Below are positions 13,640-22,469 of a stretch of DNA of 25,501 bases, one piece after another. Source of the DNA: Savagea sp. (GTDB taxonomy: Bacteria; Bacillota; Bacilli; Bacillales_A; Planococcaceae). Every line of letters begins with the position of its first letter. Position 1 is the first letter of the stretch. Under the pieces are notes generated by a model, which was not told the DNA's origin, made no database searches, and worked only from the letters and a program-made list of their open reading frames with translations. The DNA lies in NCBI GenBank assembly GCA_030152585.1, contig JASLJC010000064.1, forward strand, positions 1 to 25,501, written 5' to 3'. A program made the position numbers and the translations under genes.

Positions 13640-15016
13640 ATGCCGAATACATATGCAATCGTTCTCGCAGCCGGTCAAGGTACGAGAATGAAGTCAAAAT
13701 TGTATAAAGTGTTACATCCTGTTTGTGGAAAGCCGATGGTTGAGCACGTAGTAGATGAAGTGTCAACAGTCGGAGTCGATCGTATCGTAACGATCGTCGG
13801 GTACGGAGCAGAAGCAGTAGAAGAAACGCTCGGTACGAAAAGTGAATATGCATTACAAGAAGAGCAACTTGGAACTGCGCATGCGGTAGAACAAGCAGCT
13901 CCTATTTTAGCGGGTCGAAAAGGAACGACGCTCGTCATTTGTGGGGATACGCCATTAATTCAAGCAGAGACGATGCAAGCTTTACTCGACCACCACCATG
14001 CACAACGAGCAAAAGCGACGATTCTTACAGCGCATACTGACGATCCGACAGGTTATGGACGTATTATTCGTGATGAAGAAGGATACGTATTGCGAAATGT
14101 TGAAGAAAAAGATGCGACTGAAAAAGAGCGACAAGTAACCGAAATAAATACAGGAACGTATTGCTTCGATAACGAAGCGTTATTTGAAGCGCTCCGCCGC
14201 GTCGATAACGACAACGCACAAGGTGAATATTATTTACCAGATGTTATTCGTATTTTAAAAGAAGATGATGAGATTGTCTCCGCTTATGTGACGCCGAAGT
14301 TCGAAGATATGTTAGGTGTAAACGATCGTGTGGCGTTAAGTATGGCAGAGCGTCGTATGCGTCTGCGCATCGCTGAGAAGCATATGCGTAATGGTGTCAC
14401 GATGTTAAATCCAGAAACGACGATCATTAGTGCAGAGGCTCAAATTGGTCGTGATACGGTCATTTATCCGGGCGTAATTATCGAAGGACGTACAATTATC
14501 GGAGAAGATTGTGAAATCGGACCGAATAGTCATATCGTTGAAAGTGAAATTGGGAATCGTACGAAAGTTCATTCATCGGTCGTCTTACAAAGCCGTATCG
14601 GTGAACAAACTGCTGTCGGTCCTTATGCACATATTCGTCCCCAATCTAATATTCAAAACGATGTAAAAATTGGTAACTTCGTTGAAGTGAAGAAATCGAC
14701 AGTCGGAAACGATACGAAAATTTCACATTTAAGTTACATCGGAGATGCTACGATTGGTGAGGAAGTAAACTTAGGCTGTGGTACAATTACAGTGAATTAC
14801 GACGGTAAAAATAAGTACGAAACAACAATTGGTGATCGTTCATTTATCGGATGCAATACGAATCTCGTAGCTCCTGTCACGGTAGAAAACGACGCCTTCG
14901 TTGCAGCCGGTACGACTGTAACGAAAACAGTACCGACGGACGCACTCGCAATCGGTCGCGCTCGTCAAGAGAACAAAGAAGGCTACGTCAGCAAATTAAA
15001 TCTTAACAAAAACTAG
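13640..15016 (+). CDS. glmU: Bifunctional UDP-GlcNAc pyrophosphorylase / glucosamine-1-phosphate N-acetyltransferase
   Basis: GlmU acetylates glucosamine-1-phosphate and then uridylates it to UDP-GlcNAc, the precursor of peptidoglycan and teichoic acid. The 458-aa length is typical. The N-terminal nucleotidyltransferase domain (about 1-230) begins IVLAAGQGTRMKSKLYKVLHPVCGKPM and contains EEQLGTAHAV, CGDTPL and NTGTYCF. The C-terminal left-handed beta-helix (about 250-458) shows repeated hexapeptides (IGRDTVIYPGVIIEGRTIIG) and GCGTITVNYDG with the acetyltransferase active-site region. ATG 13640 follows ATGGAGG. Two promoters precede it and prs follows by 10 nt, so glmU and prs are likely co-transcribed. 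spoVG, normally upstream in Bacillales, is missing. Confidence 0.97.
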   Translation: MPNTYAIVLAAGQGTRMKSKLYKVLHPVCGKPMVEHVVDEVSTVGVDRIVTIVGYGAEAVEETLGTKSEYALQEEQLGTAHAVEQAAPILAGRKGTTLVICGDTPLIQAETMQALLDHHHAQRAKATILTAHTDDPTGYGRIIRDEEGYVLRNVEEKDATEKERQVTEINTGTYCFDNEALFEALRRVDNDNAQGEYYLPDVIRILKEDDEIVSAYVTPKFEDMLGVNDRVALSMAERRMRLRIAEKHMRNGVTMLNPETTIISAEAQIGRDTVIYPGVIIEGRTIIGEDCEIGPNSHIVESEIGNRTKVHSSVVLQSRIGEQTAVGPYAHIRPQSNIQNDVKIGNFVEVKKSTVGNDTKISHLSYIGDATIGEEVNLGCGTITVNYDGKNKYETTIGDRSFIGCNTNLVAPVTVENDAFVAAGTTVTKTVPTDALAIGRARQENKEGYVSKLNLNKN

Positions 15017-15026
15017 GGGGACCATG

Positions 15027-15986
15027 ATGGCTAACCATTATCCTAACAACAAATTGAAAGTATTTTCTTTAAATTCTAACGAGGCACTCGCACAAGAAGT
15101 AGCAGAAGCAATCGGATGTGAATTAGGGAAAGCAACAGTAAACCGTTTTAGCGACGGCGAAGTTCAAATTAGTATTAACGAAAGTATTCGTGGATGCGAC
15201 GTTTTCATTATTCAGTCGACATCAGAACCAGTTAACGATAACTTAATGGAACTTCTTATTATGACAGATGCAGTACGTCGTGCATCGGCACGTTCGATTA
15301 ACATCGTCATGCCGTATTACGGTTATGCACGTCAAGACCGTAAAGCACGTTCACGTGAACCGATTACGGCAAAACTCGTTGCAAACTTAATCGAAACGAC
15401 AGGTGCAGACCGTGTCATCGCAGTTGATTTACATGCTACTCAAATTCAAGGATTTTTCGACATTCCAATCGATCACCTCGTAGCAGAGCCGATTTTAACG
15501 GAATATTTCCAAGGGAAAGGACTCGGCGGCGACGATCTCGTCATCGTTTCACCAGACCACGGTGGTGTGACACGTGCTCGTAAAATGGCTGATCGTATGA
15601 AATCACCGATTGCCATTATCGATAAACGCCGTCCGAAACCGAACGTAGCCGAAGTGATGAACATCGTAGGTGAAGTAGAAGGTAAAACAGCGATTTTAAT
15701 TGACGATATTATTGACACAGCGGGTACGATTACAATTGCGGCGGAAGCACTTATTGAAAGTGGTGCTAAAAAAGTGTATGCTTGCTGCACGCACCCTGTT
15801 TTATCAGGGCCAGCGATTGAGCGTATCGACAAGTCGTCGATCGAAGAACTCGTGATTACGAATTCTATTGCACTTCCAGAAGAAAAAGAATCTCCAAAAA
15901 TCAAACAATTGTCGATTGCACCGCTCTTAGCGAATGCGATTGTTCGAGTTTTTGAAGAGAAGTCAGTCAGCACATTATTTGATTGA
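15027..15986 (+). CDS. prs: Ribose-phosphate pyrophosphokinase (PRPP synthetase)
   Basis: Makes PRPP from ribose-5-phosphate and ATP for purine, pyrimidine, His, Trp and NAD synthesis. The 319-aa protein is a class I Prs: LKVFSLNSN and RFSDGEVQISINESIRGCDVFIIQST at the N-terminus, YGYARQDRKARSREPIT (ATP-binding flexible loop), DLHATQIQGFFDIPIDHL, and the PRPP-binding loop IDDIIDTAGT. Two adjacent ATG codons (15024 and 15027) are possible; AGGGGGA at 15015-15021 is better spaced for 15027, which also aligns better with the MSNQY-type N-terminus. It is probably in one transcript with glmU, and rplY after it has its own promoter. PRPP is the inducer that inactivates PurR. Confidence 0.96.
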   Translation: MANHYPNNKLKVFSLNSNEALAQEVAEAIGCELGKATVNRFSDGEVQISINESIRGCDVFIIQSTSEPVNDNLMELLIMTDAVRRASARSINIVMPYYGYARQDRKARSREPITAKLVANLIETTGADRVIAVDLHATQIQGFFDIPIDHLVAEPILTEYFQGKGLGGDDLVIVSPDHGGVTRARKMADRMKSPIAIIDKRRPKPNVAEVMNIVGEVEGKTAILIDDIIDTAGTITIAAEALIESGAKKVYACCTHPVLSGPAIERIDKSSIEELVITNSIALPEEKESPKIKQLSIAPLLANAIVRVFEEKSVSTLFD

Positions 15987-16013
15987 GATTTTATTGTAAA
16001 CTCATGTTATAAT
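15983..16013 (+). promoter_or_regulatory. Putative sigma-A promoter of rplY/ctc
   Basis: Extended -10 TGTTATAAT (16005-16013) with TTGAGA at 15983-15988, 19-bp spacer. B. subtilis ctc is a sigma-B gene, but I see no GTTT/GGGTA sigma-B pattern here. Confidence 0.62.
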
Positions 16014-16061
16014 AGAGTGTAAATTCAAGTATTACATTTTTTGTAGAAAGGTGTTAAACAA

Positions 16062-16703
16062 ATGAAAATTGAAGCAAAAGTAAGAGAAGGTAAGCAACAA
16101 TCAGTACTTACGGAATTACGCACAGAAGGGTACGTTCCAGCAGTACTTTACGGATTCGAAACAGATAACAAATCTGTAGCAGTAAAAGAGCGCGACGTTA
16201 TTATGGCAGTTCGCGAAGTAGGTCGTAACGGAGTCATCCAACTTATCGTAGACGGAGAAGAGCATAACGTCGTTCTTCACGACTTCCAAAAAGAAGTATT
16301 ACGCGACAACTTAACACATATCGATTTCTTAGCAATCGACATGAACAAACCACTCGAAGTAGAAGTATTCGTTCAAACAGTTGGAAAAGCTGCAGGAGAA
16401 GCAGAAGGTGGCGTAATCGAACAACCAGTTCGTGAGCTTACACTTTTAGTAAAACCTACAGAAATTCCAGAAACATTCGAAGTAAACGTAGACGCATTAA
16501 ACATCGGAGATTCAATCTCAGTTGCAGATATTCGTGAAGCATCTGCTTACGAAATCTTAAACGAAGATGAAGACGTACTCGTTGTACTTTCTGCACCACG
16601 TTCTGAAGAAGAACTTGAAGCACTCGATGAAGTAGCTGAAGAAGGCGGAGACGCAGAACCAGAAGTAATCGGTGAAGCAGACAAAGAAGAAGAAGCAGAA
16701 TAA
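16062..16703 (+). CDS. rplY: 50S ribosomal protein L25/general stress protein Ctc
   Basis: L25/Ctc binds 5S rRNA in the large ribosomal subunit. The 213-aa protein has the two-domain Ctc layout: an N-terminal L25 domain (about 1-92, with GYVPAVLYGFETDNKSVAV and HVDFLAIDM-like HIDFLAIDMNK) and a C-terminal TL5-like beta domain (about 93-185) ending in a very acidic tail (EEVAEEGGDAEPEVIGEADKEEEAE). Codon choice is strongly restricted (for example AAC, TTC and GTA), as expected for an abundant ribosomal protein. The start at 16062 follows GAAAGGTG. It has its own extended -10 promoter and a strong terminator, so it appears monocistronic. Confidence 0.95.
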   Translation: MKIEAKVREGKQQSVLTELRTEGYVPAVLYGFETDNKSVAVKERDVIMAVREVGRNGVIQLIVDGEEHNVVLHDFQKEVLRDNLTHIDFLAIDMNKPLEVEVFVQTVGKAAGEAEGGVIEQPVRELTLLVKPTEIPETFEVNVDALNIGDSISVADIREASAYEILNEDEDVLVVLSAPRSEEELEALDEVAEEGGDAEPEVIGEADKEEEAE

Positions 16704-16716
16704 TTGAACAATCATT

Positions 16717-16747
16717 ATGCGTACGGAAGATTCCGTACGCATCTTTT
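16717..16747 (+). terminator. Terminator of rplY
   Basis: A perfect stem, ATGCGTACGGA (16717-16727) with TCCGTACGCAT (16732-16742) around a 4-nt loop, is followed by CTTTTC. It lies just 19 nt before the pth start. Confidence 0.88.
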
Positions 16748-16765
16748 CTATAAGGAGAGGTATAT

Positions 16766-17326
16766 GTGAAAGTGATCGTCGGGTTAGGGAACCCAGGAAA
16801 GCAGTACGAACAAACACGTCACAATATCGGTTTTCAAGCGATTGAAGCGTTGAAAGATCGTTGGAATGTACACCAGATGCAGACGAAATTTAACGGGGCA
16901 TATGCGACAGTACACCGACCAGAAGGAAAAGTGATCCTCGTTCAACCGATGACGTACATGAACTTATCGGGAGAATGTGTGCGACCTCTCATCGATTATT
17001 TTAACGTGCCAGTCGAAGACGTTATCGTTTTATATGATGATCTCGATTTAGCATTAGGTGAGATGCGTTTACGCTTTAAAGGTGGCGCAGGTGGACATAA
17101 CGGAATGAAATCACTAATCCAACATCTCGGAACGAATGAATTTAAACGTATCCGTCTCGGTATCGGTCGACCGACGAATCGTCAACCCGTCGTCGATTAC
17201 GTATTGGCACCTTTTACAGCGACAGAACGTCAAGAAGTGAAAGACGTCATTCAACGTGCAGCCGATGCATGTGAAGCAGCATTAACTGAAGATTTTCAAG
17301 ATGTGATGAATCGTTTTAATCAATAG
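16766..17326 (+). CDS. pth: Peptidyl-tRNA hydrolase
   Basis: Pth releases peptides from peptidyl-tRNA that drops off ribosomes, recycling tRNA. The 186-aa enzyme (B. subtilis SpoVC is 188 aa) keeps all signatures: VGLGNPGKQYEQTRHNIGF with the catalytic His of RHN, QPMTYMNLSGE, YDDLDLALGEMRLR (catalytic Asp) and KGGAGGHNGMKS. Translation begins at GTG 16766 with AAGGAGAGG just upstream; an ATG two bases earlier is out of frame and reads straight into TGA. It sits 19 nt after the rplY terminator with no clear promoter of its own. In B. subtilis the forespore gene fin lies between pth and mfd; it is absent here. Confidence 0.96.
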   Translation: MKVIVGLGNPGKQYEQTRHNIGFQAIEALKDRWNVHQMQTKFNGAYATVHRPEGKVILVQPMTYMNLSGECVRPLIDYFNVPVEDVIVLYDDLDLALGEMRLRFKGGAGGHNGMKSLIQHLGTNEFKRIRLGIGRPTNRQPVVDYVLAPFTATERQEVKDVIQRAADACEAALTEDFQDVMNRFNQ

Positions 17327-17338
17327 AAGTAGCAGTTT

Positions 17339-17364
17339 GCTTTGGCTTGACGCCAAAGCTTTTT
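17339..17364 (+). terminator. Terminator-like hairpin between pth and mfd
   Basis: GCTTTGGC (17339-17346) pairs perfectly with GCCAAAGC (17352-17359) around TTGAC, followed by TTTTT; an outer AGCAG/CTGCT pairing can extend it. It ends 25 nt before mfd, and no promoter is visible downstream of it. Confidence 0.82.
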
Positions 17365-17389
17365 CTGCTTGTACGAAAGGATGAACGGA

Positions 17390-20300
17390 ATGAAAAAATT
17401 ACAACGATGGATCGAAAATATATTGTACGTCGATACGTTAAAGCCTGCCGAGAACAAACAATATTCCCTTGTCGGTTTAACGAGTAGCGCAAAGGCGATG
17501 ATGCTCCGTACGTTATATCAGAAGACAAATCGTTCGGTCATCGTACTCGTACCGAATAGTTGGCACGGCCAAAAATTGTACGATGATTTGAGTGCATTTG
17601 AACAAGACGTTTATTTATATCCGTCAGAAGAACGTCTCGCTAGTACGTACGCTGCTTCTAGTTATGAATTGCGGGCGGAACGAATGGACGTATTAGAGAA
17701 ATGGACACGTCAAGAAGCAGGAATTTATATCGTACCTCTTTTTAGTATGTTACAGCCACATACACCGAAATCGATCTGGCAACGAGCGATTCGTACGTTA
17801 CGTACTGGAGAGGAAATCGACGTCGATGAGTTGTTACGTCACTTCGTTTCACTCGGTTATACGAAACAGCCGATGACGACGATTCCAGGTGAGTTTTCGG
17901 TTCGCGGAGGGATTATCGACATTTATCCGATGACAGCGGAGTTACCGGTCCGTATCGAATTATTTGATGTGGAAATTGATTCGATTCGAACATTTTCAGC
18001 AGAAGACCAACGAACGATTGATGCGATTGAAGAAGTGCGTATTACACCGACGTATGAAGTGTTGTTTTCTGAATCGATGCACCAACAAATTGTCACAACG
18101 AGTAAACGCGCACTGGCCGAGCGTTTATCGAAAATGAGTGACATACCGGCAAAAGAAACGTTACAGCAAACGGTCGGAAGCGAAATCGCAGAATGGTCGG
18201 AAGGTATGATACCGACAGGATGGCAAAAGTACGTTCCATACGTTTCAGAACATGTCGTGCCATTACTCGACTATTTCCCGAAAGATGCGTTACTTGCGAT
18301 TGACGAAATGGTCCGTATCGATGAAGCAGCCGATGTGTTGAAACAAGAAGAAGCAGATTGGTCGCTTCAAATGTTTGAAGAAGGCCGACGAATTGACTCG
18401 TCTTCAGTCATTTATCCGATCGAAGACGTCTTCGCACGATGGAACGGTCCATCTTATTACTTCTCTCTTTTCCCGACGAAACGAACGTATGACGTTGAAA
18501 TCGATATTGCTTGTAAAACCGTGCAACCTTTCTTCGGACAAATGGAATTACTTCAAACGGAAATGACGCGTTGGAAAAATGAGAAGATGAATGTGTTCAT
18601 CCTCGTTTCGACCGACGAACGGAAACGACAAGTACAATCGATTTTATCAGACTATGGAATGACCGGTACGATCGACGGCGAGCCTTCAACAGACGGTGTA
18701 CTTTCTATTGTCGATGGTCAATTAACTGAAGGGTTCGAACTCGTAAAAGAACGTGTCGTCATCGTAACAGAAGCCGAACTATTCGCTTCGAAAAAGAGGC
18801 GTCCACGTCGTGAGAAAAAATGGTCGAACGCCGAACGGATTAAAAGTTATTCTGAAATTCATCCGGGTGATTATGTCGTCCATATTGAACACGGAATCGG
18901 TCTATATGATGGAATCGAAACGTTAGAAATGAGCAATCGTCCGAAAGATTATCTCGTCATTCGTTATCGCGAAGACGATACAGTGTATGTTCCAGTGGAT
19001 AAAATCGAACTCGTGCAAAAATATGTTGCTTCGAACGATAAAACGCCGAAGTTGCATAAACTTGGCGGTACGGACTGGGCGAAAACGAAACGAAGTGTCA
19101 CACGGGCGGTACAAGATATTGCAGATGAATTGATGAAGTTATATGCCAAACGTGAATCGGAAAAAGGGTACGCTTTTTCACAAGATGACGACGTTCAACA
19201 ATCATTTGAAGCGGCGTTTCCATATCCTGAAACGGATGATCAACTGCGCTCGGTTGAAGAAATTAAAGAAGATATGGAGCGCGAACGACCAATGGACCGC
19301 CTTCTTTGTGGAGATGTTGGTTACGGCAAAACCGAAGTAGCATTACGCGCTGCGATGAAAGCGATACGAGATGGCAAACAAGTCGCCTTTTTAGTGCCGA
19401 CGACGATTTTAGCACAACAACATTATGAAACGATCGTCGAACGTTTTGAAAGTTTTCCTGTTGAAGCGGCATTGTTAAATCGATTCCGTACTGCGAAAGA
19501 ACAAAAAGCGACACTTGAACGATTGAAAGAAGGATCGGTCGATATCGTCGTCGGAACGCATCGTTTATTATCGAAAGACGTTCAATTTAAAGACCTCGGC
19601 TTATTGATCGTTGATGAAGAACAACGTTTCGGTGTGACGCATAAAGAAAAAATTAAACAGATGAAAACGAATGTTGACGTATTAACGTTGACAGCTACGC
19701 CGATTCCCCGAACCCTTCATATGTCGATGGTCGGTGTACGTGATTTATCGGTAATTGAAACACCTCCGACGAACCGATTCCCTGTCCAAACGTACGTCAT
19801 GGAACATAGTTGGGGCATTGTAAGAGAAGCAATCGAACGTGAAATGGCACGAGGTGGCCAAGTCTTTTATTTATACAACCGTGTCGACGATATGGAAAAG
19901 CAAGTGAACCAAATACAAAAACTCGTACCGGAAGCACGTGTCGGTTACGCGCATGGTCAAATGACAGAAACGGCATTAGAATCCGTCATTTTAGCCTTTT
20001 TAGAAGGAGAATACGACGTACTCGTTACGACGACGATTATTGAAACAGGTATCGACATCCCAAATGTTAATACGTTAATCGTTCACGATGCCGATAAAAT
20101 GGGCTTATCTCAACTGTACCAATTACGTGGACGTGTCGGTCGATCGAACCGTGTAGCGTACAGTTACTTTTTATATGAACGCGATAAAGTGTTAACTGAA
20201 GTAGCGGAAAGTCGCTTACAAGCGATTCGAGATTTTACAGAACTCGGCAGCGGCTTTAAAATTGCGATGCGTGATTTGACAATTCGAGGAGCAGGGAATT

Positions 20301-20878
20301 TGCTCGGAGCTCAACAACACGGCTTTATCGATTCAGTCGGATTCGATCTGTATTCGCAATTGTTAGAAGAAGCGATTCAAGAACGAAAAGAAGGACGCGA
20401 TGCGACACCGACATTCGAAACAGAAATTCATTTACCGATCCATGCGCATATTCCTGAGACGTACATTGCGGATAATTTGCAAAAAATTCAAATGTATAAA
20501 CGGATACAAGCGATTCAAAATGAAGAGATGTATCACGATTTAGTCGATGAACTAATTGATCGTTTCGGTGAGTTTCCATACGAAGTGGAATTGTTGTTAC
20601 GCGTTGCTCGTCTAAAAGCGATAGCGACACGTGCATTGATTGAGTCGATTCGTCAAAAAGGCTCGATCGTGTTGATCAAATTGTCAGCAGAAGGAACGCA
20701 GTTGTTAGACGGTCCGACATTTATGAAAGAGACGAAAAGTTACGGGCGTGCACTCGGATTTTCAATGGATGGCGAAACGTTAACGATTACGTTAGATGAT
20801 CGAAATATCGGTCAAACGACGACATTTGATGCGGTAGAACGTCTCGTCGAATTTATAGAAAAGACGAAAAAAAACTAA
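17390..20878 (+). CDS. mfd: Transcription-repair coupling factor Mfd
   Basis: Mfd is an ATP-driven translocase that removes RNA polymerase stalled at DNA lesions and recruits UvrA. The 1162-aa length matches the family. The N-terminal UvrB-like region contains PGEFSVRGGIIDIYPM. The polymerase-interaction domain (HPGDYVVHIEHGIGLYDGIETLE and YVPVDKIELVQKYV) follows. The helicase motor has Walker A GDVGYGKT (641-648), DEEQ (742-745), LTATPIPRTLHMSM, and motif VI-type YQLRGRVGRSNRVAYSYF. The C-terminal UvrA-occluding domain ends the protein. I chose ATG 17390, placed 9 nt after AAAGG; ATGs at 17369 and 17381 are in frame but poorly spaced. The flippase gene starts 1 nt after its stop. Confidence 0.97.
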   Translation: MKKLQRWIENILYVDTLKPAENKQYSLVGLTSSAKAMMLRTLYQKTNRSVIVLVPNSWHGQKLYDDLSAFEQDVYLYPSEERLASTYAASSYELRAERMDVLEKWTRQEAGIYIVPLFSMLQPHTPKSIWQRAIRTLRTGEEIDVDELLRHFVSLGYTKQPMTTIPGEFSVRGGIIDIYPMTAELPVRIELFDVEIDSIRTFSAEDQRTIDAIEEVRITPTYEVLFSESMHQQIVTTSKRALAERLSKMSDIPAKETLQQTVGSEIAEWSEGMIPTGWQKYVPYVSEHVVPLLDYFPKDALLAIDEMVRIDEAADVLKQEEADWSLQMFEEGRRIDSSSVIYPIEDVFARWNGPSYYFSLFPTKRTYDVEIDIACKTVQPFFGQMELLQTEMTRWKNEKMNVFILVSTDERKRQVQSILSDYGMTGTIDGEPSTDGVLSIVDGQLTEGFELVKERVVIVTEAELFASKKRRPRREKKWSNAERIKSYSEIHPGDYVVHIEHGIGLYDGIETLEMSNRPKDYLVIRYREDDTVYVPVDKIELVQKYVASNDKTPKLHKLGGTDWAKTKRSVTRAVQDIADELMKLYAKRESEKGYAFSQDDDVQQSFEAAFPYPETDDQLRSVEEIKEDMERERPMDRLLCGDVGYGKTEVALRAAMKAIRDGKQVAFLVPTTILAQQHYETIVERFESFPVEAALLNRFRTAKEQKATLERLKEGSVDIVVGTHRLLSKDVQFKDLGLLIVDEEQRFGVTHKEKIKQMKTNVDVLTLTATPIPRTLHMSMVGVRDLSVIETPPTNRFPVQTYVMEHSWGIVREAIEREMARGGQVFYLYNRVDDMEKQVNQIQKLVPEARVGYAHGQMTETALESVILAFLEGEYDVLVTTTIIETGIDIPNVNTLIVHDADKMGLSQLYQLRGRVGRSNRVAYSYFLYERDKVLTEVAESRLQAIRDFTELGSGFKIAMRDLTIRGAGNLLGAQQHGFIDSVGFDLYSQLLEEAIQERKEGRDATPTFETEIHLPIHAHIPETYIADNLQKIQMYKRIQAIQNEEMYHDLVDELIDRFGEFPYEVELLLRVARLKAIATRALIESIRQKGSIVLIKLSAEGTQLLDGPTFMKETKSYGRALGFSMDGETLTITLDDRNIGQTTTFDAVERLVEFIEKTKKN

Positions 20879-20879
20879 T

Positions 20880-22469
20880 ATGAAGCCGCGCGAATGGGAT
20901 ATGAAACGAGCGTTACAAGGTACACTGTTATTAACGCTTGCGACGTTTATTGTGAAAGTGTTGTCGGTAGCGTATCGGATTCCGTATCAAAATATCGTCG
21001 GGGATGAAGGGTTTTACGTTTATCAACAAGTGTATCCGATTATCGGTATTTTTATGACGTGGACAGCGTACGGATTTTCGGTCGCTTTATCGAAATGGCT
21101 CGTTGAAAGTGAAACCGAAGAAGTAAAAGCGGCCCGTTTTCGAATCGGTTTTCTTTATGCGTTGACGTTACTTGCATTACTGGCGCTCTATTTGGCAATG
21201 AAAGCACCGTCTATTGCAAAGTGGATGGGAGACGATGCATTAACGCCACTCATCCGAACGACAGCATGGGTCGCGTTACTCGTACCGTTCGTTGCGTCGA
21301 TGAAAGGGTATTTACAAGCGAATGGTCAATTTCGAACGATCGCCTACTCGAACGTAGCAGAACAATTTGTTCGTGTCGGTCTTATTTTGTTCGGGGCTTC
21401 GACTGTTCTTTTATCCAATGCTTCGATTTATACAGCTGGTCAATGGGCTGTATGGGGAAGTGTTGTCGGTAGTGTCGTCGCGATACTTTTACTTTATCGT
21501 CCGTTTTTCCGCGAAAAAGGTTCGGTCCGTCGCGTACGCGAACCGTTCGGTAAAAGTGTTATACATTTAACGTTGTACAGTTTAAGTTTTAGTATGAGTG
21601 CGCTCATTTTATTGTTATTTCAACTCGTCGATTCGTTTACTCTTGTGAACGGTTTAATCGATAGCGGTCACTCATTTCACGAAGCTATTACGATGAAAGG
21701 ACAATTTGATCGAGGCCAACCGTTCGTACAAGTCGGTATTTTAGTCGCGACGACGTTTTCTTTATTGTTTGTGCCGTTAATTGCTCGAACACCGCATACA
21801 GCATACGAAAAACGACAAGTCGATCGACTTATTCGAAAGACGTTTCATTTCGCTTTCGCATTCGGTGCAGTTGCTACGCTCGGTCTCATTTTAGTATTAA
21901 GTGATTTAAACATTTTCTTTTTTAAAGAAAACGTTCAATATGCTGCACTTGCCTTATTTTTATGTCAAATTGTCGCCTTATCGTTCATTTTACCGATGAC
22001 GGCCATTTTACAAGGAAAAGGGAAGTTACTCGTTCCTTTTTTACTATATGTTGCAAGTTTCATCATCAAATGGAGTACCGCTTCTTTTTTTGCGACGCAG
22101 TATGGAACACTCGGTGCGAGCATTGGAAGTAATTTGAGCTTTTTCTTATTAGCCGTTAGTTTGTACGTCTATTTTCGAAAACAATACGCTTTATCACTCC
22201 AACTTAAAACATTTACGAAACGATTATTGCTTGCACTGTTTGTCATGATGTGTACGGTCATTTTGACACAACATATATTGTTCGATCCGATTACACGTTT
22301 TCATGCGGGAGCGCGCCTTGTCGTAGCAGCAGCGGTCGGAGCCATTACATTTAGTTGGATGATCGTTCGATTGTCGTTATTTGATGTGAAAGATTGGGCG
22401 TTGTTACCGAAAGGGCGTTTGATGATGAAATGGCAACTCAATTCAAATCGAAGGAGAAATAAAAAATGA
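20880..22469 (+). CDS. Polysaccharide biosynthesis / lipid flippase family protein (MOP superfamily, YabM-like)
   Basis: A 529-aa polytopic membrane protein with many hydrophobic segments (for example LLTLATFIVKVLSVAYRIPYQNIVG, LLALLALYLAM, ALILLLFQLV and LFVMMCTVILTQHIL), about 14 by inspection. The N-terminal pattern, including NIVGDEGFYVYQQVYPI, is that of the SpoVB/MurJ/YabM group of the MOP exporter superfamily, which flip lipid-linked cell-wall precursors. It occupies the position of B. subtilis yabM, but the adjacent sporulation regulator spoVT is absent. Whether it flips lipid II, a teichoic precursor or another polymer cannot be told. The ATG lies 1 nt after the mfd stop without a good ribosome binding site, implying translational coupling; ATG 20901 is an alternative start. 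Confidence 0.85.
   Translation: MKPREWDMKRALQGTLLLTLATFIVKVLSVAYRIPYQNIVGDEGFYVYQQVYPIIGIFMTWTAYGFSVALSKWLVESETEEVKAARFRIGFLYALTLLALLALYLAMKAPSIAKWMGDDALTPLIRTTAWVALLVPFVASMKGYLQANGQFRTIAYSNVAEQFVRVGLILFGASTVLLSNASIYTAGQWAVWGSVVGSVVAILLLYRPFFREKGSVRRVREPFGKSVIHLTLYSLSFSMSALILLLFQLVDSFTLVNGLIDSGHSFHEAITMKGQFDRGQPFVQVGILVATTFSLLFVPLIARTPHTAYEKRQVDRLIRKTFHFAFAFGAVATLGLILVLSDLNIFFFKENVQYAALALFLCQIVALSFILPMTAILQGKGKLLVPFLLYVASFIIKWSTASFFATQYGTLGASIGSNLSFFLLAVSLYVYFRKQYALSLQLKTFTKRLLLALFVMMCTVILTQHILFDPITRFHAGARLVVAAAVGAITFSWMIVRLSLFDVKDWALLPKGRLMMKWQLNSNRRRNKK

Noticed and set aside
15473..15973. 166-codon minus-strand open frame opposite prs
   Set aside because: It lies wholly antisense to a strongly conserved gene, has no ribosome binding site or recognisable protein, and arises from codon bias in prs.
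15983..16061. Sigma-B promoter for rplY/ctc, as in B. subtilis
   Set aside because: No GTTT plus GGGTA arrangement; an extended -10 sigma-A promoter explains the region better.
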